NCBI GenBank assembly: GCA_946535985.1
Contig: CAMNDY010000011.1
Span: forward strand, 1 to 47,462
Direction: 5' to 3'
Source of the DNA: an uncultured Treponema sp.
GTDB taxonomy: Bacteria > Spirochaetota > Spirochaetia > Treponematales > Treponemataceae
DNA: 47,462 nt
The notes below the pieces were generated by a model. That model saw nothing but the letters and a program-made list of their open reading frames with translations, was not told the origin of the DNA and made no database searches. Shown here piece by piece: positions 24,930-34,505 of the stretch. The position numbers and the translations under genes were made by a program. The number at the start of each line of letters is the position of its first letter. The stretch's first letter is position 1.

Positions 24930-27076
24930 TATTCTTCTGCTGACCCTTCGACAGGCTCAGGAATTACATTCTCTTCCCCATCGTTAGTATGCAAATAGTT
25001 ACAGTCAGGGTTGATACAAGACTTGTAGCTGCCGTTCTTTTTGTCAAACTTTTCTACGAGGAACCAGCCGCACTGTGGGCAGTACTGGTCGATCGGTTTA
25101 AAGTGACTGATAAAGTTACACTTTGGATAGTTTGTACAGCCGTAGAAGGATTTTCCTCGTCCCTTGGTTTTGCGTTCTACAATGTCGCCGCCACAGCCTT
25201 TGCATGGACATTTTGCCAGCGGGATAGACTTGGTGTTGTGACACTCAGGGAAGCCTGAACAGGCAAGGAAGTATCCAAAGCGGCCAAGTTTTTTTACCAT
25301 CGGCTTACCGCAAAGGTCGCACTTAAGGTCGGTCTGCTCATCCAGAAAGCCCTTAATGCTTTCCTGGGTTTCCATAACCTCGTCTACACGCTTTTTGAAT
25401 GGACCGTAAAAGTCGCGCATCATGGTGTTCCAGACAAGGGTGTCATTTTCTACTTCATCAAGCTTGTTTTCAACTTCTGCAGTAAAGGATTCGTTTATTA
25501 CATCCGGGAAAGACTCAACTAAAATCTTAGAAATAATTTTTCCAAGCTGAGTCGGAACCAGCTGCTTGTTGGAACGTGTAACATAATAGCGGTCCAGCAA
25601 AACAGAAATAATTGGTGCATAGGTAGAAGGGCGTCCTATTCCCTTTTCTTCCAGCATGCGTACGATAGAAGCATCTGTATAGCGGGCAGGTCCCTGGGTA
25701 AAGTGCTGCTCCGGATGGAACTTTTCTACCTTAATTTCTTCACCCTCTTTCATGGCAGGAAGAGAGCTTGATTTTTCTTCTTTTGAAGCAAGAAGCTTAA
25801 TTACATTGTAAAAGCCCTTCTCTGCAATTTTCGAGGCAGCAACACGGAAAACAGCATCTCCGCTGGTAATTTCTACACTGGTTGTTACCATCTTTGCATT
25901 GTTCATCTGTGAAGAAACAAAGCGCTCCCAGATGATTGAATAAAGACGGAACTGATCGTGGTTTAAATATTCCTTTACACTTTCAGGAGTATATTCTGTG
26001 TATGTAGGACGGATACCTTCGTGGGCATCCTGGGCAGCCTTACCAACTGAATAATGAATTGGTTCTGCCGGCAGGTCATCAGGATAATTTTTTGTAAGCC
26101 AGCCGCGAACATCGGCAAGAGCTGTATCAGAAATACGTACGGAGTCGGTACGCATGTAAGTAATAAGACCCACGCGGTTCTGACCAATCTGAATACCTTC
26201 GTACAATTGCTGAGCAATCTGCATTGTCTTGCGCGAAGTATAACCAAGGCGGTTAGCAGCTGCCTGCTGAAGTTTAGATGTTGTAAAAGGTGGCTTGGGG
26301 CGCACAGTTTTATCTGTTTTTTTGATAGAAGAAACAAGGCAAGGAGTATTTTTAATTGTCTCCATGATTGCGTTTACTTCTGCTTCTGACTTAAGCTCAG
26401 GATTTTCTCCCTTATATTTTACAAGCTGGGCTGTAAAGTTTGACTTACCCTTAGAAAAATCTGCGTCCAAGGTCCAGTATTCTTCGGGCAAGAAATCTTC
26501 TACTTCTTTTTCGCGCTCGCAGATAAGGCGCAAGGCTACAGACTGAACACGACCTGCAGAAAGTCCATTCTTTACCTTGGTCCACAAAAGAGGACTTAAG
26601 TTATAACCAACAAGGCGGTCAAGAACACGGCGGGCCTTCTGAGCATTTACTTTTGCCTCAACAATTTCACCCGGATGCTTTACAGCTTCGGTAATTGCAG
26701 TCGGTGTAATTTCGTTAAAAACAATTCGGCTGATTTTTGCATTGGTTTTATCCTTAAGAGCATTGTTCAAATGCCAGGCAATTGCTTCTCCTTCGCGGTC
26801 GTTATCCGATGCCAGCAGAACAAAGTCAGATTTTTTAGCATCCTTCTGCAATTCCTTTAAGAGCTTGGCTCGTCCACGAACAGTTATATATTCCGGCTGA
26901 AAATCATGTTCAATATCAATAGCCATACGTGACTTTGGAAGGTCAATAAGGTGACCCATAGAAGCCTTTACTGTATAACCCGGTCCAAGATATTTTTCGA
27001 TAGTATGTGCCTTAGCAGGAGACTCTACAATTACAAGAGTCTGCGGTGTTTTTTCTTTTGTCTTTTTAGTTGCCAT
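24929..27076 (-). CDS. topA: DNA topoisomerase I (type IA)
   Basis: 715 residues: Toprim domain (TLVIVESPAKAHTIEKYLG, SDNDREGEAIAWHL), the catalytic tyrosine in GLITYMRTDS, and a C-terminal zinc region with Cys4 motifs (CDLCGKP..., CPQCGWF...). It relaxes negative supercoils behind polymerases. It is shorter than the E. coli enzyme (865 residues). The last residues, including PEPVEG, are encoded by a dispersed repeat (24944-24961), so the C-terminus has been modified by repeat insertion. It begins 2 nt after the dprA stop. Confidence 0.96.
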   Translation of the reverse strand: MATKKTKEKTPQTLVIVESPAKAHTIEKYLGPGYTVKASMGHLIDLPKSRMAIDIEHDFQPEYITVRGRAKLLKELQKDAKKSDFVLLASDNDREGEAIAWHLNNALKDKTNAKISRIVFNEITPTAITEAVKHPGEIVEAKVNAQKARRVLDRLVGYNLSPLLWTKVKNGLSAGRVQSVALRLICEREKEVEDFLPEEYWTLDADFSKGKSNFTAQLVKYKGENPELKSEAEVNAIMETIKNTPCLVSSIKKTDKTVRPKPPFTTSKLQQAAANRLGYTSRKTMQIAQQLYEGIQIGQNRVGLITYMRTDSVRISDTALADVRGWLTKNYPDDLPAEPIHYSVGKAAQDAHEGIRPTYTEYTPESVKEYLNHDQFRLYSIIWERFVSSQMNNAKMVTTSVEITSGDAVFRVAASKIAEKGFYNVIKLLASKEEKSSSLPAMKEGEEIKVEKFHPEQHFTQGPARYTDASIVRMLEEKGIGRPSTYAPIISVLLDRYYVTRSNKQLVPTQLGKIISKILVESFPDVINESFTAEVENKLDEVENDTLVWNTMMRDFYGPFKKRVDEVMETQESIKGFLDEQTDLKCDLCGKPMVKKLGRFGYFLACSGFPECHNTKSIPLAKCPCKGCGGDIVERKTKGRGKSFYGCTNYPKCNFISHFKPIDQYCPQCGWFLVEKFDKKNGSYKSCINPDCNYLHTNDGEENVIPEPVEGSAEE
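24944..24961. repeat. Dispersed repeat C inside the 3' end of topA
   Basis: The 18-mer CCCTTCGACAGGCTCAGG is shared exactly with 45479-45496. It encodes PEPVEG in TopA and is recognisable from many bacterial genomes as part of a dispersed repeat. Confidence 0.85.
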
Positions 27077-27078
27077 AA

Positions 27079-28143
27079 TTAATCCTCGAACAGCTTTTGC
27101 TGAACAATATTTGCACTGCGGGTTCCGGGACTTTCTGCCAGAGCCCTGCAGTAATCTTTATAATCTTTTATAACCGGAGCTCCGTCTTTAATGAACTTTT
27201 CCGGTCTGCTTTCTAGTTTATGTTTACTTACTCTGCCGGCTGCAAAAAGTTTTTCCAAATCATCAGAAACAACTTTTGCAACTTGGTCTGCCATTTGCCC
27301 AAAGGTTGCCTCGTGAAAAAATAAATCACGATTATAATCTAAAGCAAAATCGGCAGTAATAAGGGCACCACTTCCTGCAGGCGCTTCTATAACAACAGTT
27401 GCAGGAGAAAGCCCCGCAATTATTCTGTTACGGCCTACAAAGTGCCAGTTTGCCATTTCATCTCCAGGCTCATATTCACTTACAAGACATCCGCCTGTCT
27501 GCAATATCTGTCCTGCAAGATGCTTCTGCCCGTTTGGAAAAATCTCATCAATTGCACTTGGCATTACTGCAATTGTCTTTCCTATAACACTTGTATCCCC
27601 ACCTTTTTCATCTGTATCAAAAAAAGCATCAACCGCACCCTGATGTGCATTTCCGTCTACTCCAACAGCAAGCCCTGAAACAACATTACATCCGTCCATT
27701 GCAGCATCATAAGCAAACTTTTTTGTTGCTTCCCGACCAGCAGGTGTAATTTTGCGTGTACCAACTACAGAAACAGAAGGTTCCTTAAGCAGTTTATGGT
27801 TACCACGACAAAATAAAAGAAAGGGCGGGTCCGAAATCTGTCTTAACAGTTCAGGATAATCCGGATCATCAATATAAAGAATCTCGCATTTTAACTGCAT
27901 GCATTTATATGCAGCAATTTTGGCAGCACGAAGATTCTCTTTTCCGTTCCAAGGAATCCTGTTTTTTATTTTTCGCCCTATCTCATTACAAATATCTTCT
28001 ATAGAACATAGTGCAAGTTTAGAGAGACTGTCAATATTATTTGCAAATTTTTTCTTCTCTTGCAGCGTTAAAAACGTTATTCTTGCAAGAAATAGCTTGA
28101 GAATTACACTTTCATCCTGGTAATTTTGTTCAGTAAGAAGCAT
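27079..28143 (-). CDS. dprA: DNA-processing protein DprA/Smf
   Basis: 354 residues: an N-terminal helical domain (about 1-95), then the Rossmann-like DprA core (SVVGTRKITPAGREA, VVSGLAVGVDGNAHQGA, FVGRNRIIAGLSPATVVIEAPAGSGALITADFA) that binds single-stranded DNA and loads RecA in natural transformation. The short C-terminal part lacks a clear winged-helix domain. It overlaps the upstream TPR lipoprotein gene by 14 nt and topA follows by 2 nt, so these form one transcript. Confidence 0.93.
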   Translation of the reverse strand: MLLTEQNYQDESVILKLFLARITFLTLQEKKKFANNIDSLSKLALCSIEDICNEIGRKIKNRIPWNGKENLRAAKIAAYKCMQLKCEILYIDDPDYPELLRQISDPPFLLFCRGNHKLLKEPSVSVVGTRKITPAGREATKKFAYDAAMDGCNVVSGLAVGVDGNAHQGAVDAFFDTDEKGGDTSVIGKTIAVMPSAIDEIFPNGQKHLAGQILQTGGCLVSEYEPGDEMANWHFVGRNRIIAGLSPATVVIEAPAGSGALITADFALDYNRDLFFHEATFGQMADQVAKVVSDDLEKLFAAGRVSKHKLESRPEKFIKDGAPVIKDYKDYCRALAESPGTRSANIVQQKLFED

Positions 28144-28852
28144 CGAGAACTATTTTTTTATTCTCCTCGGCAGTTTTCTTAGTGTCATCAGACTTTGTAG
28201 TTTCTATAATTTTGTCGTACATTGCTATAGATTTATCAAACTCATAACTTGAATAATAAGCTCTGGCAAGCACAAACATTGTATCAAGATTTTTTGTATC
28301 TATGCTTATTGCTTTTTCAAGATAAGGAATAGCCTTTTCGGGCTCATCAAGTTCAAATACATACAAAACGCCAAGGCCATACAAGGCACGAACATAGCGG
28401 TCTTCAATTGCAATTGCCCTTAGGTATGCTTCTTCGGCAAGCTTTAAGTAATTATATTTAACTTCATTATTTCCACTTGCATTGTAATCAAGAGCAGCGT
28501 GAGACATATAACCTGCACAAACACCAACATAATAATATAGGTTCTGATTATCAGGGTAATAAGTGAGGGCTTCCTGGAATGCCTTAAGGGCTTCGCCATA
28601 CATTTTATTATCAAGGTAACGGGTTCCAAGAATTTTATACCAGATTCCAATCTGACTTTGTGCCAGCTGAACATCGGCAACACGTTCCTGATATTTTTTT
28701 ATAGCATCTTTAAGTTCTTCGATTGAGGTAGGACTATCTACACCTTCTTCCATTTTCTGATGACGGATGATAGTTTTATTTGAAACACCCCCGCACGAAA
28801 CAAGAATGAGAGACATTATAAGTAAAAGAAAAATCCACTTGATTTTATTCAT
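28130..28852 (-). CDS. TPR-repeat lipoprotein
   Basis: 240 residues from the ATG at 28852, which has GAGGGG upstream and leads straight into a lipoprotein signal peptide (lipobox Leu17-Val-Ser-Cys20); the longer reading frame would overlap xerD by 38 nt and spoil the signal peptide. Three or so tetratricopeptide units follow (GEALKAFQEALTYYPDN, AEEAYLRAIAIEDRYVRALYGLGVLY, AIPYLEKAISIDTKNLDT, EFDKSIAMYDKII). TPRs act as protein-protein scaffolds, here on the periplasmic side of a membrane. The start is 1 nt after the xerD stop. Partner unknown. Confidence 0.85.
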   Translation of the reverse strand: MNKIKWIFLLLIMSLILVSCGGVSNKTIIRHQKMEEGVDSPTSIEELKDAIKKYQERVADVQLAQSQIGIWYKILGTRYLDNKMYGEALKAFQEALTYYPDNQNLYYYVGVCAGYMSHAALDYNASGNNEVKYNYLKLAEEAYLRAIAIEDRYVRALYGLGVLYVFELDEPEKAIPYLEKAISIDTKNLDTMFVLARAYYSSYEFDKSIAMYDKIIETTKSDDTKKTAEENKKIVLDASY

Positions 28853-28853
28853 T

Positions 28854-29738
28854 TTATTTCCCCTCAAAATACTTTTTATGAGCCTCTTCAAGCTGAGTGT
28901 CTGTTACATGTGTGTAGATTGTAGTTGTACTTAAATCGCTGTGTCCAAGCAATTCCTGTACAGAACGTAAATCTGCCCCACCCGCCAGAAGATGTGTTGC
29001 AAATGAATGCCTTAGAGTATGAACCTTTGCTTTTACTCCAGACAAGGCTTCCATTTCCTGAAACCTTTTCCATACACCCTTTCTGGAAATAGGCTCTCCC
29101 TTGTAATTTACAAAAACTTCGGAAATATTTCTACCCTTTACAAGCTCAGGGCGCACTTCTTCCATATATTTTTGTAATTTTTGTGCAGCCATATCTCCAA
29201 AAGGAACAAGCCGTTCTTTATCACCTTTTCCATGAACAAGAATCAAACGCTCTTTAAAGTGAACATTTGAAACTTTCAGGCTGCAGGCTTCGCTGATTCT
29301 TAGTCCACAGGAATAGATCAATTCAAAAAGAGCATCATCACGAACGCCAAGCGGCTTAGATGTATCTATACTTGAAAGAAGTTCATCTGTCTGTTCTACA
29401 GAAAGAACCTTTGGCAGATGTCTTCCTGCTTTAGGCCTGTCCAGAAGCAGAGCACAGTTTTCTGTCCAATATTTTTTTCGTACAAGATACTCGCCAAAAG
29501 CCCGGAGTGCCGAAATATCTTTTGCAAGAGTAAGTTCGGCATTTCCGTCTGTTTTACGCTTCATTAAATAATATACAAGATTCTGGGTAGTAACATCACG
29601 AAGCTTAATTCTCTGTTCAACAAGCCATTCAAGAAATTCCTGCGCAGAAATTCTATAAGTCTGCGCAGTCATTTCTGACATTCTGTTTACTAAGATTATA
29701 TCTGTATAAAACTGATCAAGAAGATCCTGTACTGTCAT
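28854..29738 (-). CDS. xerD: Tyrosine recombinase, XerD-like
   Basis: 294 residues with a full catalytic set: Arg147 (GLRISE), Lys171 (GKGDKER), His240 and Arg243 (HTLRHSFATHLLAGGADLRS), His266 (LGHSDLSTT) and Tyr275 (IYTHV). The block around RHSFATHLLAGGADLR resembles XerD. It forms the heterotetramer with XerC at dif under FtsK control. It lies directly downstream of ftsZ (12-nt gap), so division and dimer resolution share a transcript. The ribosome site is weak. Confidence 0.88.
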   Translation of the reverse strand: MTVQDLLDQFYTDIILVNRMSEMTAQTYRISAQEFLEWLVEQRIKLRDVTTQNLVYYLMKRKTDGNAELTLAKDISALRAFGEYLVRKKYWTENCALLLDRPKAGRHLPKVLSVEQTDELLSSIDTSKPLGVRDDALFELIYSCGLRISEACSLKVSNVHFKERLILVHGKGDKERLVPFGDMAAQKLQKYMEEVRPELVKGRNISEVFVNYKGEPISRKGVWKRFQEMEALSGVKAKVHTLRHSFATHLLAGGADLRSVQELLGHSDLSTTTIYTHVTDTQLEEAHKKYFEGK

Positions 29739-29750
29739 AAGACATTTCCG

Positions 29751-31112
29751 TTAGTCTGTCAGTTTTATTCCGCGACCGTATTTTTCTAAATAGATTGCAG
29801 GAAGGCTTAAATCGTTTGGATCTATATTACCCTCAGGACGATTAAAGGTTCTTCTTACAGGAGCTGTTTCATCATTTAAAAGTTCTGCACCCCAAGGAGC
29901 ATTCTTTTCTTTTTCGGCTTCTGCTTCTGCTCTAACTTCTGCATCCGGATTTGTTTCAAAAGCAAATGGAGTTGATTCAACAGGTTTTGTGCCGTTAAGA
30001 ATTGAATTAAATTCGCTTGCATCAACAACATTAGGATCTTTTATAACAGGCTCAGCTTCTGCGGCAGTTTTTACAACCGGTTCTTCAACAGGAGTCTGAG
30101 TTTTAGGGTCATTATCAAAACCAGTAGCAATTACTGTTACGCTGATTTTGTCTCCCATCTGAGGAGAATTAACCTGACCCCAGTACATATTAAAGTCCTG
30201 AGCAGCACTTGCACTAACAATACGACAGATATCATTTACTTCTGACATTGAAACTTCATCAGAAGCACAGATATTGATAAGGATATTCTTAGCACCATCA
30301 ATATGAGAATCTTCGAGCATTGGATTAGAAATTGCCTTTGTAGCAGCATCTACTGCACGGTTTTCGCCTTCGCCAATACCAATACCAAAGATAGCATTTC
30401 CCTGTCCCTGCATTGTATTCTTTACGTCTGCAAAGTCGGTATTTACATCTCCAGGTTTTGTAATGATATTTGAAATACCTTCTACACCCTGACGGAGAAC
30501 ATCATCTGCAAAACGGAAAGCTTCTGGTACAGAAGTATTCCTGTCTACAACTTTAAGAATCTGCTGGTTTGGAATTACAATAAGAGAGTCTACCTGGGCA
30601 CGAAGTTTTTCAAGACCTTCTTTAGCTCTGCGCATTCTGATTGGTCCTTCAAAATCAAAAGGTGTTGTTACAACTGCAACAGTAAGGGCACCAAGTTCAC
30701 GTGCAATCTGAGCAACAATAGGAGCAGAACCAGTTCCTGTTCCACCGCCCATTCCTGCAGTAACAAAAACCATATCGGCACCACGCAAAGCATTTGTAAT
30801 CATTTCACGGTCTTCGTCAGCAGCCATTTCTCCAATATCAGGGCGACCTCCTGAACCAAGGCCTTTTGTTACCTTTTGACCAATTGCAAGCCTTGTTTCT
30901 GTTTTAGAACCACTCAAAGCCTGAAGGTCTGTATTTATTGCAATAAATTCTACATTGCTGATTTTTGCTTCGATCATTCGGTTAACGGCATTTCCACCAC
31001 CGCCACCACAGCCTACAACTTTAATACATGTGGGACTTTTGCCGTTCTGATATTCCTCATAATTTGGAATAACGTCGCTGTCCTCTACAATTGATAAATC
31101 AGATAAATTCAT
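29751..31112 (-). CDS. ftsZ: Cell division protein FtsZ
   Basis: 453 residues, the tubulin-like GTPase of the Z ring: [12 protein letters not shown] (about 35-46), the GTP signature [10 protein letters not shown] (122-131), and the T7-loop region NTDFADVKN. The C-terminal linker (about 330-425) is acidic and long, and the end ([17 protein letters not shown]) is the probable membrane-anchor-binding peptide, unlike the proteobacterial consensus. A long N-terminal extension of about 25 residues precedes the core. A GGGAGG-type ribosome site is present. It sits in the order ftsQ-ftsA-ftsZ-xerD. Confidence 0.97.
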   Translation of the reverse strand: MNLSDLSIVEDSDVIPNYEEYQNGKSPTCIKVVGCGGGGGNAVNRMIEAKISNVEFIAINTDLQALSGSKTETRLAIGQKVTKGLGSGGRPDIGEMAADEDREMITNALRGADMVFVTAGMGGGTGTGSAPIVAQIARELGALTVAVVTTPFDFEGPIRMRRAKEGLEKLRAQVDSLIVIPNQQILKVVDRNTSVPEAFRFADDVLRQGVEGISNIITKPGDVNTDFADVKNTMQGQGNAIFGIGIGEGENRAVDAATKAISNPMLEDSHIDGAKNILINICASDEVSMSEVNDICRIVSASAAQDFNMYWGQVNSPQMGDKISVTVIATGFDNDPKTQTPVEEPVVKTAAEAEPVIKDPNVVDASEFNSILNGTKPVESTPFAFETNPDAEVRAEAEAEKEKNAPWGAELLNDETAPVRRTFNRPEGNIDPNDLSLPAIYLEKYGRGIKLTD

Positions 31113-31150
31113 ATTTCCTCCCGCTATGAATTAGTCTATTTAATTAATAT

Positions 31151-32428
31151 TTAGAAAAACAGTTTTCTGAGCTTCTTGAGGAAACTCTCCTTGTTTTCAT
31201 CTCCACTTCCACCACCGATTGATTTTCTTTGTTTCTTTCTACCGGTTCTTACACTAACAAGTCCTTTATTTGCAACTACAAGTCCAACTGCAGTTGCATA
31301 ATCAGGATTTCTATATTCTTCTTCAAGTCCGCCAAGGCTTTCTGGAATACCAACACGAACTGCTCTTGTATGGAAAATCTCTCCGGTAAGCGGCACAATA
31401 CCTTCCATTTTGGCAGCTCCACCAGTAAGAATAATATTTCCAGACAAGTCTTTAATAATTTCACTTGTATTTTTAATAATAGCCTGCTTTGCCATTGTAA
31501 GAATCTGAGTCATTCTTGCTGTAATGATTTCTGTAATTTCACTCTTCTTTACAAGTCCAGGAGGCTGACCTCCAACACCAGGCAGACAGATATCAACATC
31601 ATTATCTTTTGTTATCATTCCAGGATGACAACAGCCATATTCAAGTTTGATTTTTTCTGCAGCAGCAAATGGAATTCCGCTTACAACAGCAATATCGTTT
31701 GTAACAAGATTTCCGCCTACAGGAATTGAACAGGTACTGATTGGAGCGCCTTCATAAAGGACAAGAACATCTGTAGTTCCGGCACCAAAATCAATTATGA
31801 TTGAACCAAGCTCAAGCTCATCTTCATGGGTAACTGCCTGAGTTTCGGCAAGAGTTTTGAGCATTACACCATCAAGTCCGTAGCCTGCCCTGCTCATACA
31901 GGTTTTAATATTCTGAATAATTGTTTTTGAAGCAGTAACAATATGAACCTTTGCTTCGAGTTTATATCCAAGACAGTTGATAGGATCCGGAATATGGGCA
32001 ACACCGTCAACAATATAATCCTGTGGAATTACATGGATTTTTTCTCTGTCTGCAGGATAATTTATAGCAGTTGCAATATCAATTACCTTTTCAATATCTT
32101 CACGGGTAACAGCAGAAGATCCCCCCTTGCTGTTATTTCTGATTGGAACTACTCCACGTGAATTCTGACTTTCAATCTGAGAACCACCGATTGAAACTAT
32201 TACTGAATTAACAAGAACACCGCCCTTTGTTTCGGCGGCTTCTATAGCCTGTTTAATGGCATCTTTAGCATCTTCAATATTTACGATTACACCGTTACGA
32301 AGTCCGGCAGATTTCTGGGCAGACGTAGCTACAATATGAAGGTTGTTATCATCATCAACCTCTCCTATTGCTACCCTTATAACACTTGTTCCTATATCAA
32401 GTCCAACAATTATTCTATCGTCTGCCAT
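31151..32428 (-). CDS. ftsA: Cell division protein FtsA
   Basis: 425 residues, an actin-like ATPase: GLDIGTSVIRVAIGE (phosphate 1), IDFGAGTTDVLVL (phosphate 2), ILTGGAAKMEG (adenosine). The C-terminus ESFLKKLRKLFF is an amphipathic membrane-targeting helix. It anchors FtsZ to the inner membrane and recruits later division proteins. It lies 38 bp upstream of ftsZ; the ribosome site AGGGG is at a slightly long distance. Confidence 0.96.
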   Translation of the reverse strand: MADDRIIVGLDIGTSVIRVAIGEVDDDNNLHIVATSAQKSAGLRNGVIVNIEDAKDAIKQAIEAAETKGGVLVNSVIVSIGGSQIESQNSRGVVPIRNNSKGGSSAVTREDIEKVIDIATAINYPADREKIHVIPQDYIVDGVAHIPDPINCLGYKLEAKVHIVTASKTIIQNIKTCMSRAGYGLDGVMLKTLAETQAVTHEDELELGSIIIDFGAGTTDVLVLYEGAPISTCSIPVGGNLVTNDIAVVSGIPFAAAEKIKLEYGCCHPGMITKDNDVDICLPGVGGQPPGLVKKSEITEIITARMTQILTMAKQAIIKNTSEIIKDLSGNIILTGGAAKMEGIVPLTGEIFHTRAVRVGIPESLGGLEEEYRNPDYATAVGLVVANKGLVSVRTGRKKQRKSIGGGSGDENKESFLKKLRKLFF

Positions 32429-32442
32429 TTTCTTAAGATCCC

Positions 32443-33297
32443 CTACCTTATCTTACACGAAACTGAGCCGTAACGCAAATCAATTTCATAAACATCTGCA
32501 CCAATTTTGTTTACGACGTCTAATACTACCATCATATACTTTAACGCGTCTTCATTCAATGCACGATCAGTTAATACTTTGATTTTTGATTGAGAAGGAA
32601 TAAGGGCAAGCTCATAGTTACCTGTATCTTTTGGCAAAACACAAATTTCAGAAATACCTGCAAAATAGTTTTTCTCCATGCTGCTGATTTTTGAAATCTG
32701 TTCAATAAGCGGGCGGTATTTAGAAGGAATGCGCATACCACCGCTCATATGTTCTACAGGAAGACCAGAAATAATAGGGATAGCATTTGAGTCTACAAGA
32801 GTCTTATCTTTAACAGGAAAAAGAACTCCATTTTTATCAATCTGTACAGGACTTGTAAAGCCATCATCTGCAACAAATGTTACAGCTACAGGTTCGCGCT
32901 CTACAACATTAATAAAAATGCGGTCCGGAAATTTCTTTTCAACAATAACATTATCAATTCCGGATTCTGACGAAAGAAGAGCTACTGCTTCGCCAACGTT
33001 AAAGTTTATCCAGTTAGTAGAGTTCATTGGAAGAAGCTTTTCTGCAATTTCTTCTGCCGAATAAAGCTTTTGTCCGGAAACAGTTACCTTTGGACTTGAG
33101 AAGGCAGGCATTACATACTTGTAAATTACAAGCTCCGCAATAAGAAAGAAGCATAAAATTCCAAAAACGACCTTAATGGTTTTTATCTTCTTATCTCCAG
33201 AATCCTCCTTTTTCTCATTATCAAATTTGCTGAGAGAAACAGTCTCTGTAACTGCAGACGAATCTGCACTGTTAATCAAAACTCCGATGTTACCCAT
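32443..33297 (-). CDS. ftsQ: Cell division protein FtsQ/DivIB
   Basis: 284 residues: a cytoplasmic N-terminal part (about 1-40, charged), one membrane segment (about 43-65), then a POTRA domain (SPKVTVSGQKLYSAEEIAEKL...) and the FtsQ domain (VEKKFPDRIFINVVEREPVAV...). It belongs to the FtsQLB subcomplex that controls septal peptidoglycan synthesis in the periplasm. Identification rests on fold pattern, length and position between ftsW and ftsA. Confidence 0.88.
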   Translation of the reverse strand: MGNIGVLINSADSSAVTETVSLSKFDNEKKEDSGDKKIKTIKVVFGILCFFLIAELVIYKYVMPAFSSPKVTVSGQKLYSAEEIAEKLLPMNSTNWINFNVGEAVALLSSESGIDNVIVEKKFPDRIFINVVEREPVAVTFVADDGFTSPVQIDKNGVLFPVKDKTLVDSNAIPIISGLPVEHMSGGMRIPSKYRPLIEQISKISSMEKNYFAGISEICVLPKDTGNYELALIPSQSKIKVLTDRALNEDALKYMMVVLDVVNKIGADVYEIDLRYGSVSCKIR

Positions 33298-33317
33298 TTT
33301 TTCATCCTTCTAATTTT

Positions 33318-34505
33318 TTATATAACAGTAAGCGAATCAACGCTAATGTCTTCAAATTGTTCATAATCCGCATTCTTATCCTGGCAGCGTGATGCATTCA
33401 GAATAAAGCCGCACATTCCAAGGGTGACGATTATCGATGAACCACCCACTGAAAAGAAGGGAAGCGGAATTCCGGTTGAAGGCAGGAGTCCGCAAACTAC
33501 CATTAAGTTTACGATAGACTGTACTACAATCACAGACACACAACCAAAACAACCGTAAGCAGCAAATCTGTCTGGACAGGAAAATGCAGCTTTATAACCT
33601 CGCCATGCAAAAACAATTAAAAGTGCAATATAGGCAAGAACTCCAATATATCCCATAGCCTCGGTCCAGCCGGCAAAAATATAGTCTGCCTGAACTTCGG
33701 GAATACTGTTCAACTTTGAAAGGCCTCTTCCAATACCAGCGCCCCAGATACCACCGGCACTTATTGTAGCTTTAGCTGCATTGGCCTGATAGTTATAAGA
33801 CTGAAGGCCTTCTGAAGGTTTTAAAAATCCGATAATACGTTCAATACGGTATTGCTCAGATCCAACCATTATTACAGCAACAGGAATTGCAATTAATAAA
33901 AATGGAATAACCCATTTTAACTTTGCACCTGCAACAAAGAACATCAAAATTCCAATACAGGTAAGAAATACACTTGTAGAAAAATCCTTTTGCAAAAGAA
34001 CAAGCAGTACCATCAAAAGGAATATTCCAACACAGGGAAGAACATCCTTTTCACCTGAAATGTCTTCACTAAGCTTATCAAAATAACTTGCAAGATAAAG
34101 CACCAGCGCAAATTTAACAAGTTCACTTGGCTGAAATGTAAAATTCAAAGGCAGTCTTATCCAGCGGCGGGCACCGTTCTTTTCAATGGAAAGCGGCTTA
34201 ATAAAAGTAAGCGCACAAAGAACCAGGGTAATAAGCACCATATAAATTACCAGTTTCTTTATTGTTTCCATGTCTAGCAGGAGGAAGGCCATAAAAAGAG
34301 CAATCCCTGCCGCTGAACAGACAAGCTGACGTTTTACAAAATAGAAGGAATCATTATTAAAAAAGCGTGCAGCATAACCTTGCGAACACACAAAAATTGT
34401 AAACATGCCAAGTCCCCATAAAAGGAGAACAGATACCAGGAACCAGATATCGCTTTTGTGATATTTTTCAGAAGGTTTATGAGCATAAAAATCGTACTGG
34501 TTCAT
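33318..34505 (-). CDS. ftsW: SEDS-family glycosyltransferase FtsW
   Basis: 395 residues, about ten membrane segments. SEDS motifs are clear: GARRWIRLPLNFTFQPSE (the Arg/Trp-Pro-Ser-Glu loop), GIGRGLSKLNSIPEVQADYIFA (substrate loop) and LPSTGIPLPFFSVGGSS. FtsW polymerises lipid II at the septum, normally with a class B PBP, which is not encoded nearby. The ATG overlaps the murF stop (TAATG). Confidence 0.94.
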   Translation of the reverse strand: MNQYDFYAHKPSEKYHKSDIWFLVSVLLLWGLGMFTIFVCSQGYAARFFNNDSFYFVKRQLVCSAAGIALFMAFLLLDMETIKKLVIYMVLITLVLCALTFIKPLSIEKNGARRWIRLPLNFTFQPSELVKFALVLYLASYFDKLSEDISGEKDVLPCVGIFLLMVLLVLLQKDFSTSVFLTCIGILMFFVAGAKLKWVIPFLLIAIPVAVIMVGSEQYRIERIIGFLKPSEGLQSYNYQANAAKATISAGGIWGAGIGRGLSKLNSIPEVQADYIFAGWTEAMGYIGVLAYIALLIVFAWRGYKAAFSCPDRFAAYGCFGCVSVIVVQSIVNLMVVCGLLPSTGIPLPFFSVGGSSIIVTLGMCGFILNASRCQDKNADYEQFEDISVDSLTVI

